Positions 11,252-24,496 of a stretch of DNA of 64,000 nt are shown here, in pieces. The stretch spans positions 49,066,573 through 49,130,572 of the forward strand of contig CM067360.1 in the NCBI GenBank assembly GCA_034401795.1, given 5' to 3'. The notes below the pieces were generated by a model, which saw only the letters and a program-made list of their open reading frames with translations, was not told where the DNA came from and did not search any database. The first letter of the stretch is position 1; each line of letters starts with the position of its first letter. The stretch comes from Chaetoderma sp. LZ-2023a (taxonomy: Eukaryota > Mollusca > Caudofoveata > Chaetodermatida > Chaetodermatidae). Made by a program: the position numbers and the translations under genes.

Positions 11252-11440
11252 TTAACCCTTTCACTGATGGAGCCCATTTATCTCAATTTCATTGAAACCA
11301 AATTCGACAGCTTTTGAATATTTTGAAAATATTTTGACTGAAGGGCGTTGATGCAGGCAGTAATGTATTCCAAGAAAATCGATTTAAAAATATTCAACTA
11401 ATTGTTTTTTACATCGTAAACAAGTTGCTACATGGGTTAA
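11252..11440. mobile_element. TTAA-flanked MITE with a palindromic core
   Basis: The element begins TTAACCCTTTCACTGATG and ends near CATGGGTTAA, and carries a degenerate copy of the 'ATTTTGAAA...TTTGACTG' palindrome core in its middle. Equivalent elements are at 23432-23633 and 34167-34358. TTAA at both ends suggests a piggyBac-like target-site duplication. Confidence 0.6.
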
Positions 11441-11923
11441 TGATAATAGTAATGTGTGTATACTCTTACAATGTACCTATATTTCCCCCCAGTTTACCAT
11501 ATATGTTTTATTTACTGATACAACTTTAGTGAAAAGCAAACTCTTCCTTGGCTGCTGTCACATAGTAGACTATGCTTGAATGATTTTAACCTATTTAGCT
11601 CTATGGGCAAATCTCAACATTTTAGATTCTACAAGATCAGGAAGACCACAGAATATTATGAAATTTGTGTTGCTGAAAGCAGTTGATGTATATGAAACCA
11701 CAACTTACAGCAATATCAATTTTAATGGGAACCTGAATGTTGGTTAATAAAGAATATACAGTTATTAGCCCAATGATATTTCAGCAGTACATGTGAATAG
11801 ATTAGTTATAGACACAATCTCTATTCAACAGACACCATGCTGGGAGTCAATTTGACTGGAATTAAGCCTTTAACCATTATGTAAGATATAATGAGAGCGA
11901 TTGATAGTAAAGGTGTTAGTAGA

Positions 11924-13818
<1,895 letters not shown>

Positions 13819-15660
13819 AATATTCACCTTTTCACAGCCATGTGTAATTAGCTTGTTTATCTACCTAATGGCCATTTAAAATATAAAATGTTATTCAAGA
13901 ATGAACCCATTGCAAACCAGATAAACTAAATTTTTTATTCTGTAGCAAATATTCTGTTTGGTACTCTGAAATTAATTTGTAATGATGCAGTTGCTGCCTT
14001 AGAAAACAACAGCTTCTAGGCAAATTAGTTTCAAAATATTCCCCAAATTTCCTATAGGGGTGTTTGAAAATTAATAGAAAGAGTGTCATTGGTGAAAGGT
14101 TAACCTGTTGATTCTGAAACTCTGGAGTATAAGATTCAATACAAGAAATGTTATATTGAATAGTTTGAAACCAATTTAACTGGAAGCTTGTTGCTGCCTA
14201 GGGTCTTGCTGCAAACTGTTGTTGTCTTACAAGAACAACAATGTAACACACACATAGACCTTATGAATTAAACAGTTAACCAGAAGATACCCTGTTTGGC
14301 TTTTTCATTCTGTTTGTTGCATATATTAAAAATATGTGGAAGCAGAATTTTGTGGCTTGTACGCTGAGCATATAAGATACCCATGTAATAGACAAGTACC
14401 ATAATAGACTATTACCTATTACTTTTCAATCTATTACAACTATTACTATTATATTGTAAAATTAATGATCTATTTCTATTATTATTATTATTATTACTAC
14501 TACATGGAAATCGCTGTAATAACATATTACTATTACTATTACCCTATCCCTGGTTACAGAACAGGTTTACACAATCATCTGAGTGTACAGGCCACAAAAT
14601 ATAGAGATAAAAATGTTGTTCACACCTTGATCACCTCAATGGAATTTCAGGTGACTTATATTTTGTTGTCCCAGTTTTTGCTGGGATCAGTAAAAGATCT
14701 GTTAAAACCATTTGTGTGTTAGCCGGTAGTAAACTCTGATACCAAAATGTTGAAACCCAACACTGTTTAAGGTGCAATTTTTCTAGTGATTGATCTGTTA
14801 CCTTAAGGTGATCATCACATAGGATCAACAATTGATGTCATGGGAGTCCAATGTACAGGATCATCTTATTCATCTCTTTGTCTGAGCTTATTTCAAGCTC
14901 TGCATTATTTTCTTATATGTCAGTCTTAAATAGATGAAAAATATTGTAATGTGATTTTACAGAAGAGATTTATGCTGTCAGATGTGGGGATTCTGAATGA
15001 TAAGACATACATTTATATTCACATTTGTCAGAACAACATCAAAGTACAAGGAAAACAGAATATGTATAGGACGTATTTCTAATAATGTTGGTCCCGATCC
15101 CAGGATGATTTATAAAAAGGAAAATTTGTTACATCTCCGGCAGTCGCTGAGATGTAGAAATTGTTTGAGCGTAGCTTTTGTGACCATCTCGATCACTTCT
15201 TCAGCCCCAACTGAGGGTTGCTGGCTATGTCACTCCGGTCAGTTTTTGTGGAATCATGTAACAGTAATTTCTACATCTGGGAGAGGTAAAGAGAGCTAAT
15301 TTTCCTTATTAATTAATTGTACAGGAAGTGCTTACCGCGGTAATGTACGTTAGTCTACTTACATTACAAAGTTAGGTTCCTCATTCCATTTCAATTATCT
15401 TTCAATCCAATCATTTACTCCCATTAAGGCAAATGGAAAATTTGAATTTCTAACTTCAGGTCCCTTTCAAATGAAAAAATGTACATTTTGGAAAGAATGT
15501 TGATGTACCATAAGCTGTTGCTGTATAAGACACCAACAACTTCAGGAACATTTAACATCAGTGTGGAGGTTAATAGAATATATAACTGAAGGAAGCAGAC
15601 TAACCGTTTAACACTCAAACTGACCAAAAATGGCGTCTGCTGTGATCTTGAGAACATTCA

Positions 15661-15753
15661 TTTGCAGACCAAGAAGACAATTTTTTTTAATGACCGAGCT
15701 AGTTATTCCAGTGATACATTTTCAAAAAATTGTCTTCTTGATCAGCAAGTGGA
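15661..15753. repeat. Hairpin MITE, family II
   Basis: The arms 'tttgcagaccaagaagacaa' and its mirrored 'ttgtcttcttgatcagcaa' surround an 'agttattccag' centre. It is the same family as the hairpin at 1299-1432. Confidence 0.65.
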
Positions 15754-15981
15754 GGTTTTGTATGCGAAAGTTTTAATTTCCTGATCAAATTTAAGGATTA
15801 AATGGTTAACAAATATTCAACACTTGCCATCCTAATTTCAGTAATTTGTCATGGTGTGTCCGTATATCATGCGATAGAAGCTTGATATTAGAGGGTCATT
15901 TCCCAAAGTCTCGTCTAGAAATTACTCCGTAAATCTACTTATATCGGTAGTTGTAAATTTGTGGATGTTTTTTATTTGCAG

Positions 15982-16035
15982 GTCTTGGTAGACAGTATGC
16001 ACTGGCATTTGCGGCGAGAGGGGCATCAGTTGTTG
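15982..16035 (+). CDS. HSD17B4-like: Exon 3 of the HSD17B4-type SDR
   Basis: Codons 78 (completed) to 96 (first base) are encoded: LGRQYALAFAARGASVV, the helix after the glycine loop and the second beta strand. The human sequence here is LGRAYALAFAERGALVV, so identity is high. The acceptor is 'tttgcag', the donor GTATGT, and the phase is 1 on both sides. Confidence 0.93.
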
Positions 16036-16356
16036 GTATGTATGCTCGGAGATCTGATAAAGCAATCACTATCAATGGATGAATCTGAGGTGTCACTCAA
16101 GTTTATGATGTCAGTCACATCATAGGCAATTATGTTTCATGTAGACTGATGTCACAATAATAATTGACAAAGAATACTCTATCACGAAGCTAGAATAGGC
16201 TGTCAGGTGTACAAATTAGTGTTGGGAATTGGTACTATTTTTGTGATCGATTGGTTTTTTCCTAACCGATGATCAATTAATGATTGATCATAACAAGTTT
16301 TAATTTTGTACCTATTTTGAATGCAGTAATTATAGCATGTTCAAGGATAATTTATT

Positions 16357-16672
16357 AGTTGAACGAGAACTTACCTGAAAGCGGAAGTTAAATGTTTGAC
16401 TGCAATTCTCGCCAATCACCACTGGAAGCCGGAGTTACATGAGAGACGTGTCATGACTTGCTGCGATCAGTCTTCAAAGATAAATTGAGTGCACAGCACA
16501 GTAATCCCAAATTAGCGTGGAACAAGAAAAGTTCCCAAATGAAACCTCAAACTATGACCTCTTTTCTAGAGGTGGGCATGTAACTCCGGCTTCCAGTGGT
16601 GATTGGCTAGAATTACAGTCAAACATCTAACTTGCACTTTCAGGTAAGTTCTCGTTTAACTAATAAATTCTA
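16357..16672. mobile_element. Palindromic MITE inside the hAT element
   Basis: Arms of about 77 bp begin 'aacgagaacttacctgaaag' and are mirrored by 'ctttcaggtaagttctcgtt'. They enclose about 120 bp containing 'cactggaagccggagtt' in both orientations. The flanks 'attagtt' and 'aactaat' are also mirrored. Confidence 0.75.
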
Positions 16673-19409
16673 GCCAATCACGACTCAGTCAGCCGGAGTT
16701 CCACGAGACTTCAAAGCTGTGGGTGCACTCAATACTATAAATTCCATGTAATGAATTGTTCACAGTTATGATAACATATGAACTGAACAATTAACAGATT
16801 AGATAATCATCCTTCTGAACACTGACATCTTTCTAATATATTCCATAGTTTGTTATAAAACTTTTAAACACTCATTATCAATCTGTTGTACAGATTTAAA
16901 TTATGGAATTTTCAAACCATCTCAGTGGACAGCAAAAAATGGTCTACTGCCGTTTCTTTCTACTGTATTGTCTATAGATATTTATATCAATCCATGCCAG
17001 TATCCTAGTTATTTTCAGCCTTCGATATATAGTGTCTCTACATACTGCCTTATAGTCTTCATGGATAATTTTGTGTTATTATCTTTCTTAGATTCTTAAT
17101 TTTCTCTAAATATGATGGCAATGCATTGAAAATTATACACCTGGCCGAAATTGATTTATATGCAAGCAAAATAGTTGTGTTCTAATCATGATTGTTTAAA
17201 GTTCATAAATTGATTCATAAAGAGATTGCTGTACATGTATAAGAATATCAAGCATTTTACTCAAAACTTTACTGAAATGCCAAATATAATTTTATCTGGT
17301 CTTAGTTGATATTTGAACAATGATCCATTTTAAAAATCCTATCATTAATTGATGACACATAAATGGTTTGGTGAAGCCAATTTAAACCCAGAAAATGCAA
17401 CACTAATTAGATCATTGGTAAAAATATCAATAACCCAAAAGATTTTAAAACTTAATCCACATAGTAAGCATTATTTCTTTATTGATTCTCTCCATGAATT
17501 AATAACCAAAATTGTCTAGCTAGCAAGATCTTTATCATCCGAGGCTCTCAGTTGTATAAGAGGCTATTAACTAACAATATTTTGCTTGGTGGATGCACAC
17601 TGTCCGTATGTGTGAATGCCCTAAGATTGCCAATTCAAAAACAACATCTTATTAAATAGCAAAATCTGTTTTATGTATTTTCCACCTTGATGCTATGTTA
17701 CTGTTTATGCTACTTGATCCAATTCTACTCTTGTAGATTAGCTCTCAGTAGAGTGAAAAAAATGTGTAGCGACTATGGGTTAACTTCAAACTGATAAAAA
17801 GCATCAATATCATAAGCTCGCTTATGACCATGTCGATAGTCACTTTAGGACTGGCGGTATGATCAGCGAACGAAATGTAGAAGAAGAAGATAAGCTCCTG
17901 AGGTACATGTATTCAAGAAACATGTGGCTTAATTTGGAAATTAAGCCTAGAAGCGAACAATGACAAGACTTCATTGTAAAGCTACTACAGATGTACAAAT
18001 AAAACTCCTTGATATTCAATTTGCACTCATCATCAAATACTCTGGATTTTTTATTTGCTATACAATTCATCTGACCAGTTGAATGAGCAACTGTAATTCA
18101 TAAATTTCATTCTCTAAATCGTAGCCAAACTTCTCTGGCTGGTCTATTACAACATTGTGAGGGAAGAGATTAACATAGATATAGTTAATGTTCTTACTAT
18201 AGAAATTTCCATTCAGAGACCAAACTTAGCATGAGCAACACTAAAGACTTTAAACACAACAATTGAGATTTAATGTCCAGTACATTAATATGATGCTGCT
18301 TAGCCGTATTTCTCCATCTACCACCTATAGAATGTGTATTCTTTTTCTGTCCTAGGTCAGTAGGTCAGTAAACACTACCTCCCCCCCCCTTCAGTTGACA
18401 AATCAGTGGTTACATCATAAGCATTTTTCATGAGTGAGTTGTGTGTCTGGCTGTTATTGAAATTACATCAATCCACCACGTAAACGCAGAATGACCTGAA
18501 TTTGACAATCACATATTGTTATCAAAACCATCTGACACCATTTCCAGTGATTCAGATTAGTCAGATTATCAGATTCTCTAAAACAATGTGAATTATTCTA
18601 CAACTAAAAACTGACATGACCATAAGTATTATATGTTCAGCACCCTAAGTTTCATATTTTTATGTTTCCAAATTTAATACTTTCGTAGCACTGCGAACAA
18701 TATTCTTGTCACTTAGATGCCAGCTCTTCTGACATACGCACTGAATGTTTCAACTCATAGGTTGGGACGAGAACTGGTATATTACAGATGAAACATCCAA
18801 TGGCATAACCATCATCTTTTAATTGTTATACATAATGATACAACATGAGTCATATGAATGTGCATCACGAAACCAGTCATCAATATATCAATGTGCAATA
18901 TGCTCCATTTATCTTAAATGAGCATATAACCGGTGTTAGTAATAAAAGCTATATATTCTGCTGATGATAAGCCATCTGGCAAAACTACACATTGAAAAAA
19001 ATACATTATTCCATTAAACAATATTTGATATCTTACTGCAACAAGCACTAAGAAATATGCATGAAATATGCATTAGAAAAGCTCAACTTGGACAGCAGAC
19101 AATTAGGCCTAATTAGAAAAGTAATTAATGCAATTGTTTCCATTTTGAAATGATGATATTCCACTGCTCGAGGCAGGGCAAAATTTACATAAGTGTAAAT
19201 GCAACCCTGCTTTTTGTCTTCGACAAATACAACAGATAAACAATCATCTGAATCTGAATGAGCAGTGCATTTTATATTTGCTTGCTACAAGAAACACAAC
19301 CTGATACTAAATGCAAGATAAAACTATCTGACATCCATTTTGCACATAATGGTCCTTGATACCACTGCTCAGCTTTAAATTGTTGATCATAATGATAATA
19401 TTGAGACAT

Positions 19410-19606
19410 ATTTGATACCTGTACTGTTTGCAGTCATAGGCATCATCATGCAAAGGCCCTTGATTTGAGAAAAGAATGTTATACATTCTTGATACCTGTA
19501 CTGTTTGCAGTCATAGGCATCGCTGTGGTAAGGCCGTATCAAGAAAATAATATGTTTTTGATACCTGGACTGTTTGCAGTCATACAAGTCACAGGTATGA
19601 CATATT
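19410..19606. repeat. Tandem repeat, three units of about 73 bp
   Basis: Three copies of 'ttgatacctgtactgtttg' plus 'cagtcatagg' are spaced about 73 bp apart, the third more diverged. They account for the reverse-strand ORF with repeated 'YDCKQ' here, which is not a gene. Confidence 0.8.
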
Positions 19607-19635
19607 CTTAATAATTTAAGAAATAATCTACTGGA

Positions 19636-19715
19636 TATTTTGAAACTAATTCGACTGGAAGCTGTTACTGCCTTAGGCAGCAACAACTTCCAGTCAGATA
19701 AGTTTCAAAATATTC
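19636..19715. repeat. Family I palindrome
   Basis: The arms are 'attttgaaactaattcgact' and the mirrored 'agtcagataagtttcaaaat', with 'ctgccttaggcag' at the centre. Confidence 0.75.
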
Positions 19716-20042
19716 AACATGTTATTGGTCTGGATGCTTTGAAATTAACATACTATTTCAGTGCTGAAAGAATTAATGTCTTATACTAAGGAGTAATACT
19801 ATATAGTTGTAACAATTAAATTTAAATTCTTTTCCAAAAAGTATGCATTTTCTAGCTTGACCAGTTAAAATATATTAATAAAGTCAATTTATAAACAACC
19901 AAAATTGATTCCTGAAATCATGATCGATCGTGTGGTTGAACATGCAAACGAATCAGTCATCGATCAAATCGATTAATCGGAACAACACTAGTACAAATTG
20001 TATGTCTTTGATGGATTTACTTTTCATAAACATTTTGTTGAA

Positions 20043-20118
20043 GTTTTTGAAACTAATATGACTGGGTGCTGTTGCTGCCACAAGAGCACCCAGTCAAATT
20101 AGTTTCAAAATCTTCAGC
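20043..20118. repeat. Family I palindrome
   Basis: A near-perfect hairpin, 'tttgaaactaatatgactgg' against 'gtcaaattagtttcaaaatc'. Its right flank continues with 'cttatctgtatag' and 'gggtggag', sequence shared with the longer composite repeats at 28.1-28.5 and 28.9-29.3 kb. Confidence 0.75.
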
Positions 20119-20707
20119 AGCTTATCTGTATAGTTAGCTAGTTATCATGGAAATGGGATTCTGGTTCAAAATGCAAATTACATAAATCGATCCCAACACA
20201 TGCAAGGCATGGGTGGAGATTATCTAGAGATGGACGTGGCCCAGCTAATAGTGGATCCCTCTATTGTCATTGTCCTCCAACATTTTCAGCAGGTATAAGA
20301 ATTAGGCTCTGTTCGTACATCCATGCATTCATCCATATTGGTTCCCGAAGCATAACTAGAGAGTTCAGGTGAATTTACTTCAGATGTGTAAATTCACTAA
20401 CTCAGGAGAAGACATCATTCGGGATTCTCTTACAACAGAATGTGTCCATATTTGTCTGAGTTACATGTACCTCCCTTGAATATCTTTAGAAAGCCAAGCA
20501 GAAATGGCTTCCAGTCAACTTATCCATTTCAGAAACTACTAAGCCGATTTGGATAACAATTTTAACACAGGAATGAGTGTGACCATCGACTAGAATTCCA
20601 CAACTTTGGCACACAAAAATTCCAAAAATATTTGAATAAATTTGTAACCACAGCTACCGAGATTCTATCGACCTTGTTACATAAATTTGTTTTCTGTGTG
20701 TTTTTAG

Positions 20708-20815
20708 TCAATGACTTGGGAGGTGCCATGACAGGTGGAGGGCGTAGCACCACTGCTGCTGATCATGTTGTCCATGAGATTCTGGCTGGTGGTGGCAAAG
20801 CTTTTGCTAATTATG
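20708..20815 (+). CDS. HSD17B4-like: Exon 4 of the HSD17B4-type SDR
   Basis: Codons 96-132 are encoded, including VNDLGGAMTGGGRSTTAA and then DHVVHEILAGGGKAFANY. VNDLGG holds the Asp that follows the second beta strand and selects NAD(H) in this family. Human reads VNDLGGDFKGVGKGSLAA, with the same length and glycine pattern. The phase is 1 on both sides; the acceptor is 'tttttag', the donor GTATGG. The longer ORF reading on through 20865 is intron read-through. Confidence 0.93.
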
Positions 20816-21481
20816 GTATGGCTTATTGCAAATCATGTTTCAAAATGTATACATTTACTGTGTGAATACTGTAATGGTCATGTCAATAGTCATGTCAGCC
20901 AAAATGCAATATGCAATCATGTTGAGAAAGGTTGGTTTAAATCTGTATGGATATGACAGGGTGTGCCAGATGGTTTCCATGCAATATAACACATCGAGGC
21001 TTCTGGTGAAGCCATATTATATCCTAAAGTTGCTGCATTGTGAGACGCCTCAGATAAAGCCTTGTCAAAATGGCATGATTCGTCCAGAATCCAATATGGC
21101 CACTGGACAAATATCTTTAAAATCAGTTTCTATGTGATATCTACAATTTTAAAGGGTTATGACTGCTATTCATTTTGACTTTAATATTCATTGCTGTACC
21201 TGCGATATCGTAATACACCAGTTGCATGGCTCTTGTCGTTCACTTACATGTAGATGATCTTCACTAACAGCCTTTTCAAATACCCTGGATAAACCACTTC
21301 CTTTGCGTATGTGTGGATGGGAGTGGCAGATGCTGTGGATCTTTAGGCTGATGCTTAGGTGTAGGATCTGTTGGTAGTGGATCCTTAAGGCAGGTTGGCA
21401 AGAGATCGCCCCATTCTTGATGAATTCAAAGTGTGGATAACATGACTCAAATAAATAGATTATAGACATGAAGTATATATA

Positions 21482-23990
21482 AACTCACATGGCCTGAAAG
21501 GCCAAGGGAGCTTATACCATGGCGACCATCCATCAGCTCAGCCATCTGTCTGTCATCCGTCAACTTTTTATTTAAGCAACTTCTCAAGAACCACTGGCCC
21601 GATTTCAATTATATTTTGCCGGAACCATCCATAGGGCATGAAGATCTAAGTTTGTTCAAACGCAGCCAGTCGGGCCAATTTGACCAATGGCCATCTTGGA
21701 TTTTGTCCGATTTTTAGAAACCTCTAAATATCTTCTCCGAAGCCACTTGGGGAATTGATTAAAAACTCATGAAAGTTTGTTCAAGGGAAATTGATTGGCC
21801 AAATGGGTTGGCAACTATATTGGATGACCTAGTGTTCCCGAAATCCTCTTCTCCAGAACCGCTGAATGGATCGGGCCGAAATTTGGGAGATATGATTAGG
21901 GACTAAGGGCCATTAAAGTTTGTTCAGGGAATGTTGATAGGTAAAAAAACATGGCCGCCATGGACTAAACAAAATGTAGCATATTTGGACTCTTTTATTT
22001 GATGGATTTTTGAAGCAGAAATTGTTTTTGTATAGGTATTTGGCTATGCTGATTTCAACCATGCCATTTCTGAAACTCAGAAAAATGGTTTGGCGGCATG
22101 CAGTAAAATTAGTATAGGTGGGCTTTATAGCAGGTTGGACTGCATTCTACAATGATTTGGCTGAGTGTCCCAGCTCAGTTATCAGTTAGCTCAGTTCTTT
22201 GGTGATGGGTAGTGTGAGTTGAAGTTTATTAAAATAATAATTTGACAAAGTCATTGTTGCCTTAGAAAGTAACAACTTTCAGTCAAATAAATTCCAAAAT
22301 AGTCAACATTATAGATGTCAGAGGACACAATGCATATCTTAGATATTTAGCCAACTGAGGAAAATGGTTAATTAATTTGTAATTGGAGGTTTTACCTCCA
22401 CTCATGCATAACAAGCACAACCTTTATTCAGGAGGTAGGCGTGGGCAGCCATTTAATTGACGAACAGAAACCTGCATATAGATGATAATGGTAGTGAGTT
22501 AACAATATTAACTAACAATATTGAGAGCTGAAAATCTTTGAACTTCCTGGTGAACAACTTGCAGCGCGACACGAAAAACCACAAAGATAAAAAACCCACC
22601 TTTATGAGGGCCAAAAAAACACTTTGGGAAACGTGTTCTCCCATCGATAGAGAAACGCAACTATATTGCTGTACAAGCTTGGCTCGAGGGATTAAAGCTA
22701 CACCAGGTAGTTATTTATGCTCTACTACATGAAGACATTGATTTTAAAGTTATATATCGCTAATCACACAATTGATCTGACAATTGATTAAATGCACATA
22801 TTCTGATTTCTAATGTTTTGCCCTAATTCATGGCTGTATCCATTATTTCAAGTTTATGTTTCTTTGTTAATTTACTTAATTAATGACATTAAAAAAACAA
22901 ACGGAACACGTTCGTCGAGTAACAAGCTGCGAGCCTAGAATGGCATACAGTACAGCATCACGCTGGCTGACCCCAGTCAGCCACATGCTCTCTCTCTCCA
23001 ACCTGCCAATCTAACTGTTACTATCTAAGACACACCTACACCACAGCCTATGCATATTCAGTGCCTGCAAAACATTGTTTTCAATCTCCACTTCGTGCCG
23101 ATGGAAAACACATTTTTATTTCCACCTTCCGTTGATGTATCACCCTGACGACAGCTTTTATTGCCAAAGTAGATAAAAGCTAAATTAACAAAATAACATT
23201 TTTCCTTCAAAGTCTAAATATCTAAGATATGTATTATGTGCTCTGAAATCTATACTGTTAAAATATTTTGATATATGTTTGATTCACTGAAAGTTGTAAA
23301 ATTATTTTCTAAATAGACTCCAGCATCGCAATACCCATCCCTGCTGCTAACTTGCCCATTCAGCCAGTACATGTGTTAAATGGATGGTTTGGAATACACT
23401 CAAATTGAACCTGCTATAAAGACCACCTGTATTAACCCTTTCACTGATGAATTCCCTATATTTTCAATACATCCATATAGTAAAACTTGAATATTTTAAA
23501 ATTAATTTCTCTGGAAGCCATTGCCGCCTAAGGCAAAAAGGCTTCGGGTCAAATTAATTTCAAAATATTCGACAAAATAAGTTTATAGCATAAAGAATAT
23601 AATTTTTTCAGGATTTATGGGTGAATGGGTTAAGAGACCACCTGTTTAAATACTATTTTCTTCATTTGCTAAATCCAATTAAGCAATGTATTTGACCCTT
23701 TATTAAAAAACCAGCTGCCATAAGAGACTGCCTTCTGATTCTCACTTTGGTGGTGTCTTAATACAAGTTTGACTGCATGTCATCAATTTCTGTTGTCAGC
23801 ACTGATGTCTTCTATTTTCGCGTAAATATTGTTCAAAAGCACCGTTGCAAAAGCAGTGTACAGTTTGTTGTTAATATCTCAAAAACATTGTCATTGGAAG
23901 TAGCACTGATTGATGTAAAACTAAATAAATATTAGTTGAGGTGCCAATGTTCCTGGTGAGCGATACAGGCCCCTTGAGCCTCTTGTTTAA
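21482..23990. repeat. Dispersed 'CTCACNTGGCCTGAAAGGCC' repeat copy
   Basis: The copy begins 'aactcacatggcctgaaagg' near 21484 and carries 'accatccatca' and 'ccgtcaac' blocks and 'gatttcaattatattttgcc'-like units. The typical closing block ('gtgagcgatacaggccc', 'gcctcttgttt') appears at about 23957-23990. The interval is much longer than in the 31 kb copies because MITEs and other sequence have inserted or because two fragments are being joined. No coding function is seen. Confidence 0.5.
23432..23633. mobile_element. TTAA-flanked MITE with palindromic core
   Basis: It starts TTAACCCTTTCACTGATG and ends GTGAATGGGTTAA, with a family I palindrome core at 23490-23572. The flanks 'gaccacctgta' and 'gagaccacctgt' repeat across the element and support an insertion with TTAA duplicated. 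Confidence 0.75.
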
Positions 23991-24436
23991 AAAAATACAT
24001 GCTTACGCAATAATTCACCTGAAAGGTTCTCAGTTAATGACAAAAACAGCTTTAGCTCAGGATCTGGCAGCATATGCCACCAACATCATGATCGATTTCT
24101 AACAGAAAATTGATCACCTGTCCGGGACGTAATCATGCTAATTTATTGGTTGAATCAATCTCTTACATAAGACCGCATTTATTTCCCTAGCGCCATAATT
24201 TCAATGAAATCTGCTGGATTTGGCACAAACACCCCTTCGATAAGCAATTTGTGGTAAATTCATTTGTTTAATAAAAATATACGTGGCTGTACAATTGCAT
24301 TCAGCAGCATTCAACTATTTTCATGTTTCAAAGTCTCAAATCAGTTCCAACACCTGTAAAAAGAATGCTGTGCTTAGCTAGAAATAGATCATGTATTATA
24401 TAGATCTGTGTATACTGAATGTGGTATGTGTTACAG

Positions 24437-24496
24437 ATTCTGTTGAAGAGGGTGAGAAGCTGGTACAGACAGCATTGAATAAATATGGAAAAATAG
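24437..24496 (+). CDS. HSD17B4-like: Exon 5 of the HSD17B4-type SDR
   Basis: Codons 132-152 read [20 protein letters not shown], against [20 protein letters not shown] in human HSD17B4. This is the helix preceding the NNAG strand. The acceptor is 'gttacag', the donor GTGAGT, and the phase is 1 on both sides. Confidence 0.94.

Larger units (their letters stand above)
16209..19998. mobile_element. Non-autonomous hAT-type transposon with perfect 8-bp TSD
   Basis: The element runs 16217-19990, starts TAGTGTTG and ends CAACACTA, giving perfect 8-bp terminal inverted repeats. It is flanked by identical GTACAAAT at 16209-16216 and 19991-19998. TIRs of the form TAGNG and an 8-bp target duplication are diagnostic of the hAT superfamily. 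Subterminal 'tgatcgatt' and 'atcgattaatcgg' motifs are also inverted. No transposase was recognised; the longest ORFs (for example reverse 17840-18070) have no BED finger or RNase H-like motifs that I can see. Secondary repeats lie inside: a palindrome at 16357-16672, a 73-bp tandem at 19410-19606 and a family I hairpin. Confidence 0.88.
16036..20707 (+). other. Intron 3, containing a hAT-type element
   Basis: The donor is GTATGT and the acceptor 'tttttag'. It is dominated by a 3.77 kb element (16217-19990). To its right are a family I palindrome (20043-20118) and AT-rich sequence with no coding signal. Confidence 0.7.
20816..24436 (+). other. Intron 4, with a long 'AGCTCACC'-type repeat
   Basis: Apart from the borders, this intron holds the dispersed repeat starting near 21482, a family I hairpin (22230-22310) and a TTAA-flanked MITE (23432-23633). 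The piece 20816-21480 shows only AT-rich sequence and small non-homologous ORFs. Confidence 0.6.

Noticed and set aside
17840..18070. hAT transposase fragment on the - strand
   Set aside because: No BED zinc finger or catalytic-domain motif could be seen in the 76 codons.
20632..20956. Overlapping + ORFs around exon 4
   Set aside because: Only 20708-20815 is homologous to the SDR; the rest is intron read-through.
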